Assembly (NCBI RefSeq): GCF_013523055.1
Contig: NZ_JAAMQM010000011.1
Location: 62,001 to 126,000, forward strand
Length of the DNA stretch: 64,000 nucleotides
DNA from: Pseudomonas capeferrum
GTDB lineage: Bacteria > Pseudomonadota > Gammaproteobacteria > Pseudomonadales > Pseudomonadaceae
Direction: 5' to 3'
Translations under genes and position numbers: made by a program
The notes under the pieces: generated by a model
What the model saw: the letters and a program-made list of their open reading frames with translations, nothing else
What the model was told of the DNA's origin: nothing
The model's database searches: none
Shown: positions 38,897 to 49,267 of the stretch, one piece after another
Numbering within the stretch: the stretch's first letter is position 1
Layout of the letters: each line of letters begins with the position of its first letter

Positions 38897-39508
38897 CTAA
38901 GGCTGGTCGTTATAGTGGAACTTGGGCATTTCCCAATGAAAGCGGATGGCCAGCAGGCGCAACAGGAAACCGCCGAACAAGGTCAGCAGCATCGCCTGCT
39001 CAGCGGGCACCTTGAAATACACGCACGCCAGATAGAACCACGCCGCGGCGAATGACACGCTGGCGTACAGTTCGCGGCGGAATACCAGCGGGATATCGTT
39101 GCAGAAGATATCCCGCAAGATACCTCCGAAGACTCCCGTGATGACCCCACTGATCGAGGCCACGAGCATGCCCTGGCCCATCTCCAGCGCGGTCATGCAG
39201 CCGATCAGAGTAAAGGCCACCAGGCCCAAGGCATCAAGCACCAGGAACAGCGATCGCAGGTGGCGCATCAGCGGGGCCATGAAGATGGTCAGGAGTGCGG
39301 CGAAGCTGGTGAGTACCAGGTATTCCGGGTGCTTGACCCAGGTCAGCGGATAATGCCCGAGCAATACGTCGCGCACCGAACCACCGCCAAGGGCGGTGAT
39401 GCAGGCGATCAGCACCACGCCGAACCAGTCCATCCCGCGACGACCGGCGGACAACGCGCCGGTCATGGCTTCGGCGGTGATGGCAATGAGGTAGAGCATC
39501 AGCAACAT
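38897..39508 (-). CDS. UPF0126 (YicG/YadS-type) inner-membrane protein
   Basis: 203 residues, about seven hydrophobic helices arranged as two related three-helix halves, each with a Gly-rich Arg-Asp motif: ALGGGSVRDVLLG (about 40-52) and GVFGGILRDIFCN (about 126-138). This is the signature of the UPF0126/TRIC-like family. E. coli YicG has been linked to glycine uptake; the substrate here is unproven. It is convergent with queG across repeat copy A. Confidence 0.85.
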   Translation of the reverse strand: MLLMLYLIAITAEAMTGALSAGRRGMDWFGVVLIACITALGGGSVRDVLLGHYPLTWVKHPEYLVLTSFAALLTIFMAPLMRHLRSLFLVLDALGLVAFTLIGCMTALEMGQGMLVASISGVITGVFGGILRDIFCNDIPLVFRRELYASVSFAAAWFYLACVYFKVPAEQAMLLTLFGGFLLRLLAIRFHWEMPKFHYNDQP

Positions 39509-39599
39509 GGCGCGGATCCGGGCAGAAAGGCGCGCAGTCTACCCAGTTGCTCAAGGCGCCAAAAGAGGGCGCGCCAACCTTCGGCGGCGCAGTCCCGGT

Positions 39600-40142
39600 T
39601 CAGAACTTTATGAAATGCTCGCGGTAATGGCGCAGCTCGGCGATCGACTCGCGAATATCGTCGAGCGCAAGGTGGGTATTGCCCTTGCTGAAGCTGTCCC
39701 GAACCTGCGGCGCCCAGCGCGCGGCCAGTTCCTTGAGGGTCGATACATCCAGGTTGCGATAGTGGAAATAACCTTCGAGCGTGCGCATGTGCCGGTACAG
39801 GAAGCGACGGTCCTGGCAGATGCTGTTGCCGCAGATCGGCGATTTGCCCTTGGGTACCCATTGTTCCAGGAACTTCACCGTCTCGGCCTCGGCTTCGGCC
39901 ATGCTGATGCGGCTGTCGCGTACTCGCTGGGTCAGACCGGAAGCCCCATGGGTGCGAGTGTTCCATTCATCCATGCGCGCCAGCACCTCATCGCTGTGGT
40001 GGATGGCGATCACCGGGCCTTCCGCCAGGGTGTTGAGCTCGCTGTCGGTGACGATGGTCGCCATCTCGATGATGACGTCGTTGTCCGGGTCCAGTCCGGT
40101 CATTTCCAGATCGATCCAGATCAGGTTCTGTGAATTCTGCAT
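39600..40142 (-). CDS. orn: Oligoribonuclease
   Basis: 180 residues. DEDDh 3'-5' exonuclease that degrades 2-5 nt RNAs, including pGpG from c-di-GMP breakdown. Exo [21 protein letters not shown], Exo II in [14 protein letters not shown], Exo III with [20 protein letters not shown]; all four acidic residues and the His appear intact. It is divergent from rsgA (141 bp), a pairing common in pseudomonads. Confidence 0.97.
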   Translation of the reverse strand: MQNSQNLIWIDLEMTGLDPDNDVIIEMATIVTDSELNTLAEGPVIAIHHSDEVLARMDEWNTRTHGASGLTQRVRDSRISMAEAEAETVKFLEQWVPKGKSPICGNSICQDRRFLYRHMRTLEGYFHYRNLDVSTLKELAARWAPQVRDSFSKGNTHLALDDIRESIAELRHYREHFIKF

Positions 40143-40283
40143 GTATAGGCTCCTCGTTCAGCCCTCATAGTAGCCCAGGGCCCGGCCCCGATGCATGCGC
40201 GAGCGTGCATGCCGGAAGAATGCATACCGGCAGAGCATGCTAGACTGCCAGCCGTTTCCTCTGCCCCGCGACTCGGAATATTC

Positions 40284-41315
40284 ATGGCCAAACGCCAGCT
40301 CAATCGCCGCCAGAACTGGCGTATCGAAAAAATCCAGGGTGAGCGCGCCGCTCGCGCCGCCAAACGTGAGCAGCATGCGCTGCAGGAACTCGAAGGCGGA
40401 GACCTGGGTCCCGAGCAGCTGGGCCTGGTCATCGCTCACTTTGGCGTACAGGTCGAAGTCGAAGCCCAGGATGGCGACGACGCCGGTCAGATTTTCCGCT
40501 GCCACCTGCGCGCCAATCTGCCCGCGCTGGTCACCGGCGACCGTGTCGTATGGCGTGCCGGCAACCAGGGCATCGGTGTGATCGTGGCGCAGATGCCGCG
40601 CACCTCCGAACTGTGCCGACCGAACAACCAGGGTCAGCTCAAGCCGGTCGCGAGCAACGTCGACCTGATCGTCATCGTCTTCGCCCCGGCGCCGGAGCCA
40701 CAGGCCAACCTCATCGACCGTTACCTGGTGGCCGCCGAGCACGCGGGTATTCGTCCCTTGCTGCTGCTCAACAAGGCCGACCTGATCGACGAGCAGAACG
40801 CGCCGGCGCTCAATGCGCTGCTCGCCGTGTATCGGAGCCTGGGGTACCCGCTGCTGGAAGTTTCCGCGCATCACGGCGGAGGCATGCAGACGCTTCAACA
40901 GAACCTGGCCGGGCATGTCAGCGTGTTCGTCGGCCAGTCCGGCGTCGGCAAGTCGTCGCTGGTCAACAGCCTGCTACCCAATGCCCAGTCCCGCGTGGGC
41001 GACCTTTCGGACTGGTCCGGCCAAGGCACCCACACCACCACGACCGCGCGCCTCTATCATTTCCCCAATGGCGGCGACCTGATCGACTCCCCGGGTATCC
41101 GCGAGTTCGGCCTGGGCCATGTCAGCCGCGATGATGTCGAGGAAGGCTTCATCGAGTTCCGCGATCTGCTCGGTACCTGTCGATTCCGCGACTGCAAGCA
41201 TGACCGTGAGCCGGGCTGCGCCTTGCTCATTGCCCTCGAAGAGGGTCGGATCCAGCAGCAGCGGATGAACAGCTACCGCTCGATCATCGCCAGCCTGCCG
41301 CAAGAAACGTACTGA
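40284..41315 (+). CDS. rsgA: Small ribosomal subunit biogenesis GTPase RsgA
   Basis: 343 residues from ATG 40284 ([20 protein letters not shown]); the open frame further upstream has no homology. Circularly permuted GTPase: OB fold, then G4 NKADLID, G5 VSAHHGGG, G1 [13 protein letters not shown]3 DSPGIREFG, then a zinc knuckle [14 protein letters not shown]. It checks late 30S maturation near the decoding centre. Ends ahead of repeat copy C. Confidence 0.95.
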   Translation: MAKRQLNRRQNWRIEKIQGERAARAAKREQHALQELEGGDLGPEQLGLVIAHFGVQVEVEAQDGDDAGQIFRCHLRANLPALVTGDRVVWRAGNQGIGVIVAQMPRTSELCRPNNQGQLKPVASNVDLIVIVFAPAPEPQANLIDRYLVAAEHAGIRPLLLLNKADLIDEQNAPALNALLAVYRSLGYPLLEVSAHHGGGMQTLQQNLAGHVSVFVGQSGVGKSSLVNSLLPNAQSRVGDLSDWSGQGTHTTTTARLYHFPNGGDLIDSPGIREFGLGHVSRDDVEEGFIEFRDLLGTCRFRDCKHDREPGCALLIALEEGRIQQQRMNSYRSIIASLPQETY

Positions 41316-41354
41316 GCTGACGACCGCGTTCGAGCGGCCCTGTAACGCAAAACG

Positions 41355-41595
41355 CCTAATGCCAGTCAGTTAAGGGCAAGCAGTCGGTTCAAATGCTGGT
41401 GCTTAGCCCTCGGCTTCGGGAATCTTCGGTGACGCTACTGGCCTATCGCGGGACTAGCCCACTCACCACCGGGCGTGATGTTCCAAGTGGTGAGCGGGCT
41501 AGTCCCGCGATAGGCCAGTAGCGTCACTGAATAAATCCGGAAACCAAACAAGAAAGCCAGCCAATGAAATTTGCTGATCTCTCCTAACTGACAAG
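41355..41595. repeat. Long palindromic element with REP pair at apex, copy C
   Basis: About 241 bp, filling most of the 338-bp gap between the convergent rsgA and motB. The left end CCTAATGCCAGTCAGTTAAG mirrors the right end CTCCTAACTGACAAGCAT. Inner REP arms (CTATCGCGGGACTAGCCC from 41441 and the complement to 41513) are perfectly paired. Here the REP core has ACTAG where other copies have ACAAG, and the change is mirrored in the opposite arm. Confidence 0.8.
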
Positions 41596-41601
41596 CATGA
41601 T

Positions 41602-41643
41602 GCAAAACGCCCGTGACTACATCGGTAGGCACGGGCGTTTTGC
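41602..41643. terminator. Bidirectional intrinsic terminator between rsgA and motB
   Basis: 14-bp perfect stem GCAAAACGCCCGTG (41602-41615) with 41630-41643 and a 14-base loop. The A/T ends give TTTT on both strands, so it can stop motAB on the minus strand and any plus-strand read-through from rsgA. Confidence 0.85.
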
Positions 41644-41653
41644 GTTACAGGGA

Positions 41654-42682
41654 TTACTCCCGCGGCTCGTCCATCTTCAAGGTGCCATCCTCGAAGATAT
41701 TGAGTTTCTGCCTCAGCTCGCGGGGCTGCATGGGTGCCTGGGCACCCGTGTCCGCCGGTACTGTCGCTCCCGGTGCCGCCGCTCCCGATGCATCACTGGC
41801 TGGCGGAGTCGCCTGCGGTGGCGGCGGTGTCCCCTGCTCACCCTCGATCGTGCGTTGGGCCTTCTTGGTCAGGACGATGATATCGATCCGTCGGTTGACC
41901 GGATTGAAAGGGTCCTTGCGATCGAACAGCGAAGACGAGGCATAGCCGACTACCCGTGCCACCTGCTCGTCGGGGTAACCGCCCGCGACCAGCGCGCGCC
42001 GCGCCGCGTTGGCACGGTTGGAGGACAGCTCCCAGTTGCCGAACCCGCCACTGCCCGCGAACGGCTTGGCATCGGTGTGACCACTGACGCTGATCTTGTT
42101 CGGCACGGCCTTGATGGTGTCGGCCATGGCCAGCAGGATGTCTTCGAAGTAGGGCTGCAAGCGCGCGCTGCCGATATCGAACATGGGCCGGTTCTCGGCG
42201 TCCATGATCTGGATGCGCAAGCCGTCCTGGGTGATCTCGAAGAGTATCTGGTCCTTGAACTTCTGCAGCTCTGGATTCTCCTCGACCTTGTTCTGCAACT
42301 CCTGCAGCAACAGCTCGAGACGCTCGCGCTCGACCTGCTCGGCCATGTTCTCGACCGTGTTCTGGTCGATCGGGATGCTGGTCTCGGTGGTCGGGTCGGA
42401 CTTCTGCTCGGGGTTGATGGTCTTTTCCGGCGCGAGCTCGGGCGAGCCGCCCAGGTCGATGACGTAGGGCGTGCCACTTTCCATGAAGCCGATCGGGTCC
42501 TGGAAATAGCCGGCGATGGAGATCTTCTGTTCCGGGGTGGCCGTGGACATCAGCCAGAGCACCAGGAAGAACGCCATCATCGCCGTCGCGAAGTCGGCGA
42601 AGGCGATCTTCCAGGCGCCGCCATGGTGGCCCGCGGCGAAGCGCTTGACGCGCTTGATGATTATCGGCTGATTGTTTTCCAT
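41654..42682 (-). CDS. motB: Flagellar stator protein MotB
   Basis: 342 residues. One membrane helix near 28-47 (FADFATAMMAFFLVLWLMST) holds the proton-carrying Asp30; then the plug/linker and a C-terminal OmpA-like peptidoglycan-binding domain (VSGHTDAKPFAGSGGFGNWE, SSNRANAARRALV). The tail after 290 is Pro/Ala-rich. It pairs with MotA, whose stop lies 3 bp upstream. In Pseudomonas MotAB is one of two stator sets (with MotCD). Confidence 0.95.
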   Translation of the reverse strand: MENNQPIIIKRVKRFAAGHHGGAWKIAFADFATAMMAFFLVLWLMSTATPEQKISIAGYFQDPIGFMESGTPYVIDLGGSPELAPEKTINPEQKSDPTTETSIPIDQNTVENMAEQVERERLELLLQELQNKVEENPELQKFKDQILFEITQDGLRIQIMDAENRPMFDIGSARLQPYFEDILLAMADTIKAVPNKISVSGHTDAKPFAGSGGFGNWELSSNRANAARRALVAGGYPDEQVARVVGYASSSLFDRKDPFNPVNRRIDIIVLTKKAQRTIEGEQGTPPPPQATPPASDASGAAAPGATVPADTGAQAPMQPRELRQKLNIFEDGTLKMDEPRE

Positions 42683-42685
42683 GAC

Positions 42686-43537
42686 TCAGCGACCACGAAC
42701 GGCTTGTTCCAGCTCGGAGAAGCTCGGACGGTGCTTGGGGTACAGCACCTTGCGCCCGAATTCCACGGCCAGCGACGGCGGCATGCCGGATGCCGAAGCG
42801 ACCAGCGAGGCCTTGATCGCTTCGTACAGGTTGACCTCTTCCTTGGCGTCGTGCGCCAGGCAGTTGGCCAACGGACCGAAGAATCCATAGGCCGCGAGAA
42901 TACCGAAGAAAGTACCCACCAAGGCCGCGCCGACGTGCATGCCGATGGCGGCCTGGTCGCCTTCGCCGAGCGAAGCCATGGTCACCACGATCCCCAGTAC
43001 CGCCGCGACGATACCGAAACCGGGCATGCCGTCGGCAATACCAGTGACCGCGTGGGACGGATGTTCGAGCTCTTCCTTGAGGCTCATCAGTTCCATGTCG
43101 AACAGGCCCTCGAGCTCGTGAGGCGCCATGTTGCCGGTGGACATGATGCGCAGGTAGTCGCAGATGTAGGCGGTCATGCGCTCGTCGGCGAGCACGGCGG
43201 GATATTTGGCGAAGATCGGGCTGGCGGCCGCGTCCTCGATATCGGCCTCGATGGCCATCATGCCTTCGCGACGGCTCTTGTTAAGAATCTCGTAGACCAG
43301 GCCCAGTACCTCCAGATAGAAGGTGTGGGTAAAACGCGAGCCGAACATCTTTACCGACTTCTTGATTACATGCATGGTCATGTAACCGGGATTCGACTGG
43401 AGGAACGCGCCAAAAGCGGCACCGCCGATGATCAGGACTTCGAACGGCTGGATCAATGCTGCGATCTTGCCGTGAGAGAGGACGTATCCGCCGAGCACGC
43501 TCGCGAATACGACGATGATGCCGATAATTTTAGCCAT
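42686..43537 (-). CDS. motA: Flagellar stator protein MotA
   Basis: 283 residues, four membrane helices with a large cytoplasmic loop between 2 and 3 (about 60-165) that carries the charged residues contacting FliG. The Pro-containing helix segment GMPGFGIVAAVLGIVVTMAS and the following GAALVGTFFGILAAYGFFGP are typical. It starts MAKIIGIIVVFASVLGGYVL. Divergent from the HDOD gene at 43667 with a 129-bp promoter gap. Confidence 0.96.
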   Translation of the reverse strand: MAKIIGIIVVFASVLGGYVLSHGKIAALIQPFEVLIIGGAAFGAFLQSNPGYMTMHVIKKSVKMFGSRFTHTFYLEVLGLVYEILNKSRREGMMAIEADIEDAAASPIFAKYPAVLADERMTAYICDYLRIMSTGNMAPHELEGLFDMELMSLKEELEHPSHAVTGIADGMPGFGIVAAVLGIVVTMASLGEGDQAAIGMHVGAALVGTFFGILAAYGFFGPLANCLAHDAKEEVNLYEAIKASLVASASGMPPSLAVEFGRKVLYPKHRPSFSELEQAVRGR

Positions 43538-43666
43538 AGTTCAGAGCACTTGCCGTCTTGGTCAGGGTCAGGAGCGGGAGCTTGAAAACTCTTCTTCTAC
43601 TTATCGGCAGAACTGCGCCAGACTATAGCCAGTCAAAGCGAAAAGTCAGTTCGGACTGATGTCAAA

Positions 43667-45202
43667 ATGCCAATTGAAACCAAGGTTCCAAGTCAGATTC
43701 CGCCTACACTGGAGGGCTGGGTAAAGCTGCTCGACAGCATTCGCCTACCCGTGCCCAAGCTCAGTCATGATCGTGTCATGGCTGCCATCAACGACAGCCG
43801 TCGTTCGATGCGCGACATCGCCGAACTGATGCAAGGCAGCCCCGCGCTGGTCCTGAGCGTGATACGCGAGGCCAATCATTCGGCCAATGCCAGCCAGGCC
43901 GAGCCGGCGGAAAGCCTGGAAGTGGCGCTCAATCGCCTCGGCCTGACCCGTACCGGGCAGCTGCTGGCGCGCTTGCCCGCTCTGCCGGACATCGACATCC
44001 CTCCCGTGCTGCGCCAATTCCAGCTGATCAGCCAGCACGCGAGCCAACAGGCCAGCGGCCTGTTCGCCAGCCGCCTGGCGCGCCTGTGGCAGGAGATCCA
44101 CTGGGGCAGCCTGTTGTTTCTCGCCCCTCTGTGGCCCTTGGCCATGGTGCATCCGAGGTTGCTCGACGCCTGGGAGCTGCGGGTCATTCATAAGGGAGAG
44201 GACGCCGCGCACGTGGAGCAAGAGCTGTTCGGCGTGCGGATCATGCAGTTGTGCCGGGCCGTGGCGGAGCACTGGCGTCTCCCGGGATGGGTCACCCAGG
44301 GCTATCGGTTGCTGCTGGAAGAGCGCGATCAGCTGGCCAAGACCTTGAGCATCGCCCGCGAGGAGGATCCCCTCGTTCAGCAGCACCGCCTCGACGAAGA
44401 GCCGGGCCTGCGCCGCTGGTTCAACCAGCCGGCCAACACCGTCTTGCTGGCCAACGGCCTGGCACTTGCCGCCCAGGTCGGCTGGGACAACCCACACCTG
44501 CTGCGTTGGCAGTTACTGACCAGCCTCTACCTGCAGACCTCGCTCGACGATGTGCAGCAGCAGGTCCACCAACAGGCCGCGGCCAGCGCGCGCCAGCATG
44601 CCAGTCACGCGCTGTTCCATCCGGCCGTGGCACTGCTGTGGCCCTGGGATCAGCGTCGTCCTCACCCCGACATGCTGGCCCCGCCCGCGCCCGCTAGCGA
44701 AGACATCGATCGCTGGCGCAAGTTGTGCACCGAGCTGCTGGCGCAGCCAAGTCCGTTCACCAATGCCATTCACCTGAGCACACAGGCGCGTGACGCCCTG
44801 CTCGCCTGCGGCATGCAGCGAATCATGCTGCTGATGCTCGACAAGGCCAACAACAGCCTGCGCGTCCTGCAGACCGCGGGGCTGCCCAGGGAAGCGGCAG
44901 CGCTGCATATGCCCGTCGAGGGCAACAAGCTTCTGCAGCGCCTGACCAGTCAACCGGCGCAACTGCGCCTGACGCCCGAAAACCACGCCCAGTTCGGCGC
45001 ATTGATGCCCGCGGCGCTGCGCGCCTGCTTCGATGGTGAACATCTGCTGCTGCGTTCCCTGGCAGTCAATGGCCAGGTATTGATGCTGGCGATTGCCGAC
45101 CAAGGAGGCAAACCGCTGGCCGACGTCAGCGTCCAGGCCTTCGGCAAGACCACGCCTTGCATCGAGCGGGCCCTGGCTGCCTTTGGCAACCGCAACGCTT
45201 GA
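43667..45202 (+). CDS. HDOD-domain protein
   Basis: 511 residues. The N-terminal HDOD domain (LPVPKLSHDRVMAAINDSRR to about 280) is related to HD phosphohydrolases but such proteins usually lack full catalytic residues and act as signalling scaffolds. A C-terminal region from about 370 (ACGMQRIMLLMLDKANNSLR) looks GAF-like. No signal peptide. It is divergent from motAB, and HDOD proteins are often tied to motility or c-di-GMP control, so a link is plausible but unproven. No strong ribosome site precedes the ATG. Confidence 0.75.
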   Translation: MPIETKVPSQIPPTLEGWVKLLDSIRLPVPKLSHDRVMAAINDSRRSMRDIAELMQGSPALVLSVIREANHSANASQAEPAESLEVALNRLGLTRTGQLLARLPALPDIDIPPVLRQFQLISQHASQQASGLFASRLARLWQEIHWGSLLFLAPLWPLAMVHPRLLDAWELRVIHKGEDAAHVEQELFGVRIMQLCRAVAEHWRLPGWVTQGYRLLLEERDQLAKTLSIAREEDPLVQQHRLDEEPGLRRWFNQPANTVLLANGLALAAQVGWDNPHLLRWQLLTSLYLQTSLDDVQQQVHQQAAASARQHASHALFHPAVALLWPWDQRRPHPDMLAPPAPASEDIDRWRKLCTELLAQPSPFTNAIHLSTQARDALLACGMQRIMLLMLDKANNSLRVLQTAGLPREAAALHMPVEGNKLLQRLTSQPAQLRLTPENHAQFGALMPAALRACFDGEHLLLRSLAVNGQVLMLAIADQGGKPLADVSVQAFGKTTPCIERALAAFGNRNA

Positions 45203-45246
45203 GGCATGCGCTACAATCGCCCCTCTGTTCCACCCTGGAGACTCGG

Positions 45247-46071
45247 ATGACTGACTTTTCCGGCCTGCCGCTGGTAATCGAAGCGGCCGACCTGCTGCCT
45301 CGCCTGCATGCCCCCCAGCTGATCCTGGTAGACCTCACCAGCGTCAATCGCTATGGCAGCGGCCATATCCCCGGCGCCCGCTTTGTCGACCCCAAGCGCA
45401 CTCAGCTGGGCCAGCCGCCGGCCCCCGGCCTGCTGCCTAACCGTGCCGACCTGGAAAAGCTGTTCGGCGAACTGGGACATCGCCATGATGCCGTCTATGT
45501 GGTCTATGACGACGAAGGCGGTGGCTGGGCCGGGCGTTTCATCTGGCTGCTCGATGTCATCGGTCATGACCGTTATCACTACCTCAACGGTGGTATCCAG
45601 GCGTGGCCGGCCGACAAGCTCTCGACCGACATTCCACCCAGCGCCGGCGCCCCGGTCAGCCTGAACCTGCATCCCGAGCCCACCGCGACCCGCGAGTACC
45701 TGCAAAGCCGGCTGGGCGCCGATGACCTGGCGATCTGGGATGCCCGCAGCCTCGGTGAATATCGGGGCGACAAAGTCCTGGCCGCCAAGGGCGGTCATAT
45801 CCCCGGCGCGATCAATTTCGAATGGACTGCCGGCATGGACCTCAACGATCACCTGCGCATCCGCAAGGACATGCCGGAGATACTCGAGCGCCTGGGCATC
45901 ACTCCAGACAAGGAAGTGATCACCCACTGCCAGACCCATCACCGCTCCGGCTTCACCTACCTGGTGGCCAAGCACCTGGGCTACCCACGGGTCAAGGCCT
46001 ATGCCGGCTCCTGGGGCGAATGGGGCAACCACCCGGACACGCCAGTAGATACGTTTAAGGAAACTCAATGA
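45247..46071 (+). CDS. rhdA: Thiosulfate sulfurtransferase (rhodanese) RhdA
   Basis: 274 residues, two rhodanese domains. The C-terminal domain carries the active-site loop CQTHHRSG, the unusual CQTHHR loop known from Azotobacter vinelandii RhdA; the N-terminal domain has no Cys. The CH2 motif GHIPGAINF is present. ATG 45247 follows CTGGAG; further upstream codons overlap the HDOD gene. ATGA couples it to psd. It transfers sulfane sulfur, possibly for Fe-S cluster or redox protection. Confidence 0.92.
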   Translation: MTDFSGLPLVIEAADLLPRLHAPQLILVDLTSVNRYGSGHIPGARFVDPKRTQLGQPPAPGLLPNRADLEKLFGELGHRHDAVYVVYDDEGGGWAGRFIWLLDVIGHDRYHYLNGGIQAWPADKLSTDIPPSAGAPVSLNLHPEPTATREYLQSRLGADDLAIWDARSLGEYRGDKVLAAKGGHIPGAINFEWTAGMDLNDHLRIRKDMPEILERLGITPDKEVITHCQTHHRSGFTYLVAKHLGYPRVKAYAGSWGEWGNHPDTPVDTFKETQ

Positions 46072-46931
46072 AATCCCGCTTGTTCATCCTCAGTCAGTAC
46101 CTGCTGCCGCACCATCTGCTGTCGCGACTGGCCGGCTGCGTTGCCGAATGCCGCGTGCGCTGGTTCAAGAATGCCTTCACCGCCTGGTTCGCCAAGCGCT
46201 ACCAGGTCGACATGTCCCAGGCCCTGGTCGAAGACCTGACCGCCTACGAGCATTTCAACGCCTTCTTCACCCGCGCCCTCAAGCCGGGCGCTCGCCCGCT
46301 GGACCAGACACCGGGCGCCATCCTCTGCCCCGCGGATGGAGCGGTGAGCCAGGTAGGCCCGATCGAGCACGGCCGTATCTTCCAGGCAAAAGGCCACAGC
46401 TACAGCGCCCTCGAACTGCTGGGCGGCGACCCTGCCCTGGCCGCGCCCTTCATGGGCGGCGAGTTCGCCACCATCTACCTGTCGCCGAAGGATTACCACC
46501 GCGTACACATGCCGCTGGCCGGCACCCTGCGCGAAATGGTCTATGTGCCTGGCCGGCTGTTCTCGGTGAACCAGACCACGGCGGAAAACGTTCCTGAGCT
46601 GTTCGCTCGCAACGAGCGTGTCGTCTGCCTGTTCGACACCGAGCGCGGTCCGATGGCCGTGGTACTGGTGGGTGCGATGATCGTTGCCTCGGTCGAGACG
46701 GTCTGGGCCGGCCTGGTGACTCCGCCCAAGCGTGAACTGAAGACGTTCCGTTACGACGAAGGCAGCCGCGAGCCGATCCATCTGGAAAAAGGCGCGGAGC
46801 TCGGTCGCTTCAAGCTCGGTTCCACTGCTGTCGTACTGTTCGGGCCGGAGCAGGTGAAGTGGGCACAGACATTGGGTGCCGGATCCGCGGTGAGCATGGG
46901 CGAGTTGCTGGCAGTTCCCGCCCAGGGTTGA
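46068..46931 (+). CDS. psd: Phosphatidylserine decarboxylase proenzyme
   Basis: 287 residues. It makes phosphatidylethanolamine in the inner membrane. The LGST self-cleavage site ([11 protein letters not shown], about residues 248-258) generates the pyruvoyl group; the [16 protein letters not shown] segment (about 140) holds the conserved His, and CPADG (about 86) the conserved Asp. Start overlaps the rhdA stop by four bases. Followed by nearly 1 kb of repeats. Confidence 0.96.
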   Translation: MKSRLFILSQYLLPHHLLSRLAGCVAECRVRWFKNAFTAWFAKRYQVDMSQALVEDLTAYEHFNAFFTRALKPGARPLDQTPGAILCPADGAVSQVGPIEHGRIFQAKGHSYSALELLGGDPALAAPFMGGEFATIYLSPKDYHRVHMPLAGTLREMVYVPGRLFSVNQTTAENVPELFARNERVVCLFDTERGPMAVVLVGAMIVASVETVWAGLVTPPKRELKTFRYDEGSREPIHLEKGAELGRFKLGSTAVVLFGPEQVKWAQTLGAGSAVSMGELLAVPAQG

Positions 46932-47053
46932 TTCGACCGACAGGAAAGCCCCCGCAAACGTCGTGCCTGCATAGCTTTTTATTTGAGGTAGGCGCCCTGG
47001 ACCTCGTTGCGAAAGCTAGGCGCACGCCGTTTGGTTTCGGCGCTTTCGAGATC

Positions 47054-47875
47054 GAGCGCCGCTTGCGCGGCGCATCGCGGGACAAGCCCGCTCGCCACCT
47101 GAGATTTGCCTGACCGGAAAAGATGAGAACCACCGACTGCTGGGCAGGGATCCAGCTGATGCTGGTGTTGCTCCCCATTCTTTTAGCATCGCGCCCCAGT
47201 GGTGAGCGCGCTTATCCCGCGACGCGCCATGGACCAGTGGTGAGCGGACCCGCCCCGCGACGCGCCATAGACCGGTCGTGCAGACTCATCCTGCAATGCA
47301 CCGCGGACCAGTGGTGGGCGGGCTTGTCCCGCGACGCGCCATGAGCCGGTCGTGCGGACTCATCCTGCAATGCACCGCAGACCAGTGGTGAGCGGGCTTG
47401 TCCCGCGACGCGCCATGAGCCGGTCGTGCGGACTCATCCCTGCAATGCACCGCGGACCAGTGGTGAGCAGGCTTGCCCCGCGACGCGCCATGAGCCGGTC
47501 GTGCGGACTCATCCTGCAATGCACCGCGGACCAGTGGTGAGCGGGCTTGTCCCGCGACGCGCCATGAGCCGGTCGTGTGGACTCATCCTGCAATGCACCG
47601 CAGACCAGTGGTGAGCAGGCTTATCCCGCAACGCGCCATGAGCCGGTCGTGCGGACTCATTCTGCAATGCACCGCGGGCCAGTGGTGAGCGGGCTTGTCC
47701 CGCGACGCGCCATGAGCCGGTCGTGCGGACTCATCCTGCAATGCACCGCAGACCAGTGGTGAGCAGGCTTGTCCCGCGACGCGCCATGAGCCGGTCGTGC
47801 GGACTCATCCCTGCAATGCACCGCGGACCAGTGGTGAGCGGGCTTGCCCCGCGACGCCGCGCAAGCGGCGCTCGG
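47054..47875. repeat. Tandem REP array (74-bp units) enclosed by an inverted REP pair
   Basis: The 987-bp gap between convergent psd and serB holds no gene. Outer inverted arms: GAGCGCCGCTTGCGCGGCG with REP core at 47054-47099, and the complement at 47829-47875. Inside are eight complete units starting at 47233, 47307, 47381, 47456, 47530, 47604, 47678 and 47752, with partial units at 47196-47232 and from 47827. Periods are 74 bp except two of 75. Units are highly similar; 5, 7 and 9 carry GCAGGCTT where 4, 6, 8 and 10 carry GCGGGCTT. From 46932 to 47053 and 47100 to 47195 nothing was recognised. Confidence 0.9.
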
Positions 47876-47918
47876 TTTCAAGGACGCCTTGAATTCAATG
47901 GCAAACGCCCGCCAATCT

Positions 47919-49133
47919 TCAGCCGCGGGCGTCGCGGTCCCGCATCCCTAGCAAATAAAGAATGCCATCCAGACCCAGGGTCGAGATCGACTGCTTGGCG
48001 GACTGGCGCACCAGCGGCTTGGCGCGGAAAGCCACGCCAAGGCCGGCCAGGGCCAGCATCGGCAGGTCATTGGCTCCGTCGCCCACGGCGATGGTCTGCT
48101 CCAGTTGCAGGCCTTCCTTGCGCGCCAGCTCGGTAAGCAGGTCGGCCTTGCGTTGAGCATCGACGATCGGTTCTACCGCCACCCCGGTCACCTTGCCATC
48201 GACAACTTCCAGCTCATTGGCAAAGACATAGTCGATACCCAGGCGCGCCTGGACCTGCTTGGCGAAGTAGGAGAAGCCACCCGACAGGATCGCGGTCTTG
48301 TAACCCAGGCGCTTGAGCTCGACGAACAGCGTCTCGGCCCCCTCGGTCAGGCGCAGGGACGCGCCGATCTGGTCCAGCACGCCGACATCCAGCCCCTTGA
48401 GCAAAGCCATGCGCTCCTTGAAGCTCGCGCGAAAATCGAGTTCACCGCGCATGGCCCGTTCGGTGATCGCCGACACCTGCTCTCCTACACCGGCCGCCTT
48501 GGCCAGCTCGTCGATCACTTCGGCCTCGATCAGGGTAGAGTCCATGTCGAAGACCGCCAGGCGGCGGTTGCGGCGGAACAGATCATCCAGCTGGAAGGCG
48601 ATATCGATACCGAACGTGTCCGCCAGCGCAAAGAACTCGGCGCGCAGCGCTTGCGTATCGCTAGGCTCGCCGCGAACGGAGATCTCGATACAGGCCTTGC
48701 TCTTGGCGGGCGCCGTGTCCAGCGCTACGCGCGAGGACAACCGTTCGATCCGTTCGATGGTCAGGCCATGGTCGGCAATGACCGAGGTGACACGTTGCAG
48801 CTGTTCGGGGGTGACCTTGCGGCTGAGCAAGGTGACGATGTGGCGTGCGGAACCATGACCGTCGACCCAATGCTGGTAGTCGGCTTCGGAGACAGGTGTA
48901 TAACGAGCCTGCAAGCCCAGCTCGTGGGCCTTGGCCTGGACGCCCTGAAGCAGGTGCGAAGCGGCCTCGGTGTCCGGGATGTCGACCAGGATGCCGAACG
49001 ACAGGGTTCCGTGCATGACGGCCAGACCGATATCGAGGATGCCGATGCCGCCTTGAACCAGGACGCCTGTAAGGGCAGCAGTGAGACCTGGACGGTCCTC
49101 GCCGGTGATGTTGATCAGGACGATTTCGCGCAA
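47919..49133 (-). CDS. serB: Phosphoserine phosphatase with two ACT domains
   Basis: 404 residues, last step of serine synthesis. N-terminal ACT domains about 1-80 (REIVLINITGEDRPGLTAAL) and 95-170 (amino-acid sensing), then a HAD phosphatase with motif I FDMDSTLIEAEVIDELA (about 198), motif II LSGGF, and motif III/IV VGDGANDLPML. Translation probably begins at TTG 49133, with GGAG 6 bases upstream; no ATG fits. It is convergent with psd and divergent from the AhpA-like gene. Confidence 0.95.
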   Translation of the reverse strand: MREIVLINITGEDRPGLTAALTGVLVQGGIGILDIGLAVMHGTLSFGILVDIPDTEAASHLLQGVQAKAHELGLQARYTPVSEADYQHWVDGHGSARHIVTLLSRKVTPEQLQRVTSVIADHGLTIERIERLSSRVALDTAPAKSKACIEISVRGEPSDTQALRAEFFALADTFGIDIAFQLDDLFRRNRRLAVFDMDSTLIEAEVIDELAKAAGVGEQVSAITERAMRGELDFRASFKERMALLKGLDVGVLDQIGASLRLTEGAETLFVELKRLGYKTAILSGGFSYFAKQVQARLGIDYVFANELEVVDGKVTGVAVEPIVDAQRKADLLTELARKEGLQLEQTIAVGDGANDLPMLALAGLGVAFRAKPLVRQSAKQSISTLGLDGILYLLGMRDRDARG

Positions 49134-49267
49134 GACGGACTCCGACTCGATGAAAAAAAGCGCATTCTACCCACTTTCGGTGCCGATCGGGCGCTAACGA
49201 TACTTTGCCGACAAAACTCGGCTCGCTATACTGCGCAGCACTTTCCCGCCATAAAGATCCGAGCTCT

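Noticed and set aside
47286..47881. Repeated frames (RRAMSRSCGLI-type) and a possible CRISPR array in the 47-kb repeats
   Set aside because: Repeats are contiguous 74-bp units with no unique spacers and no cas genes, and the frames arise from REP sequence. It is a tandem REP array.
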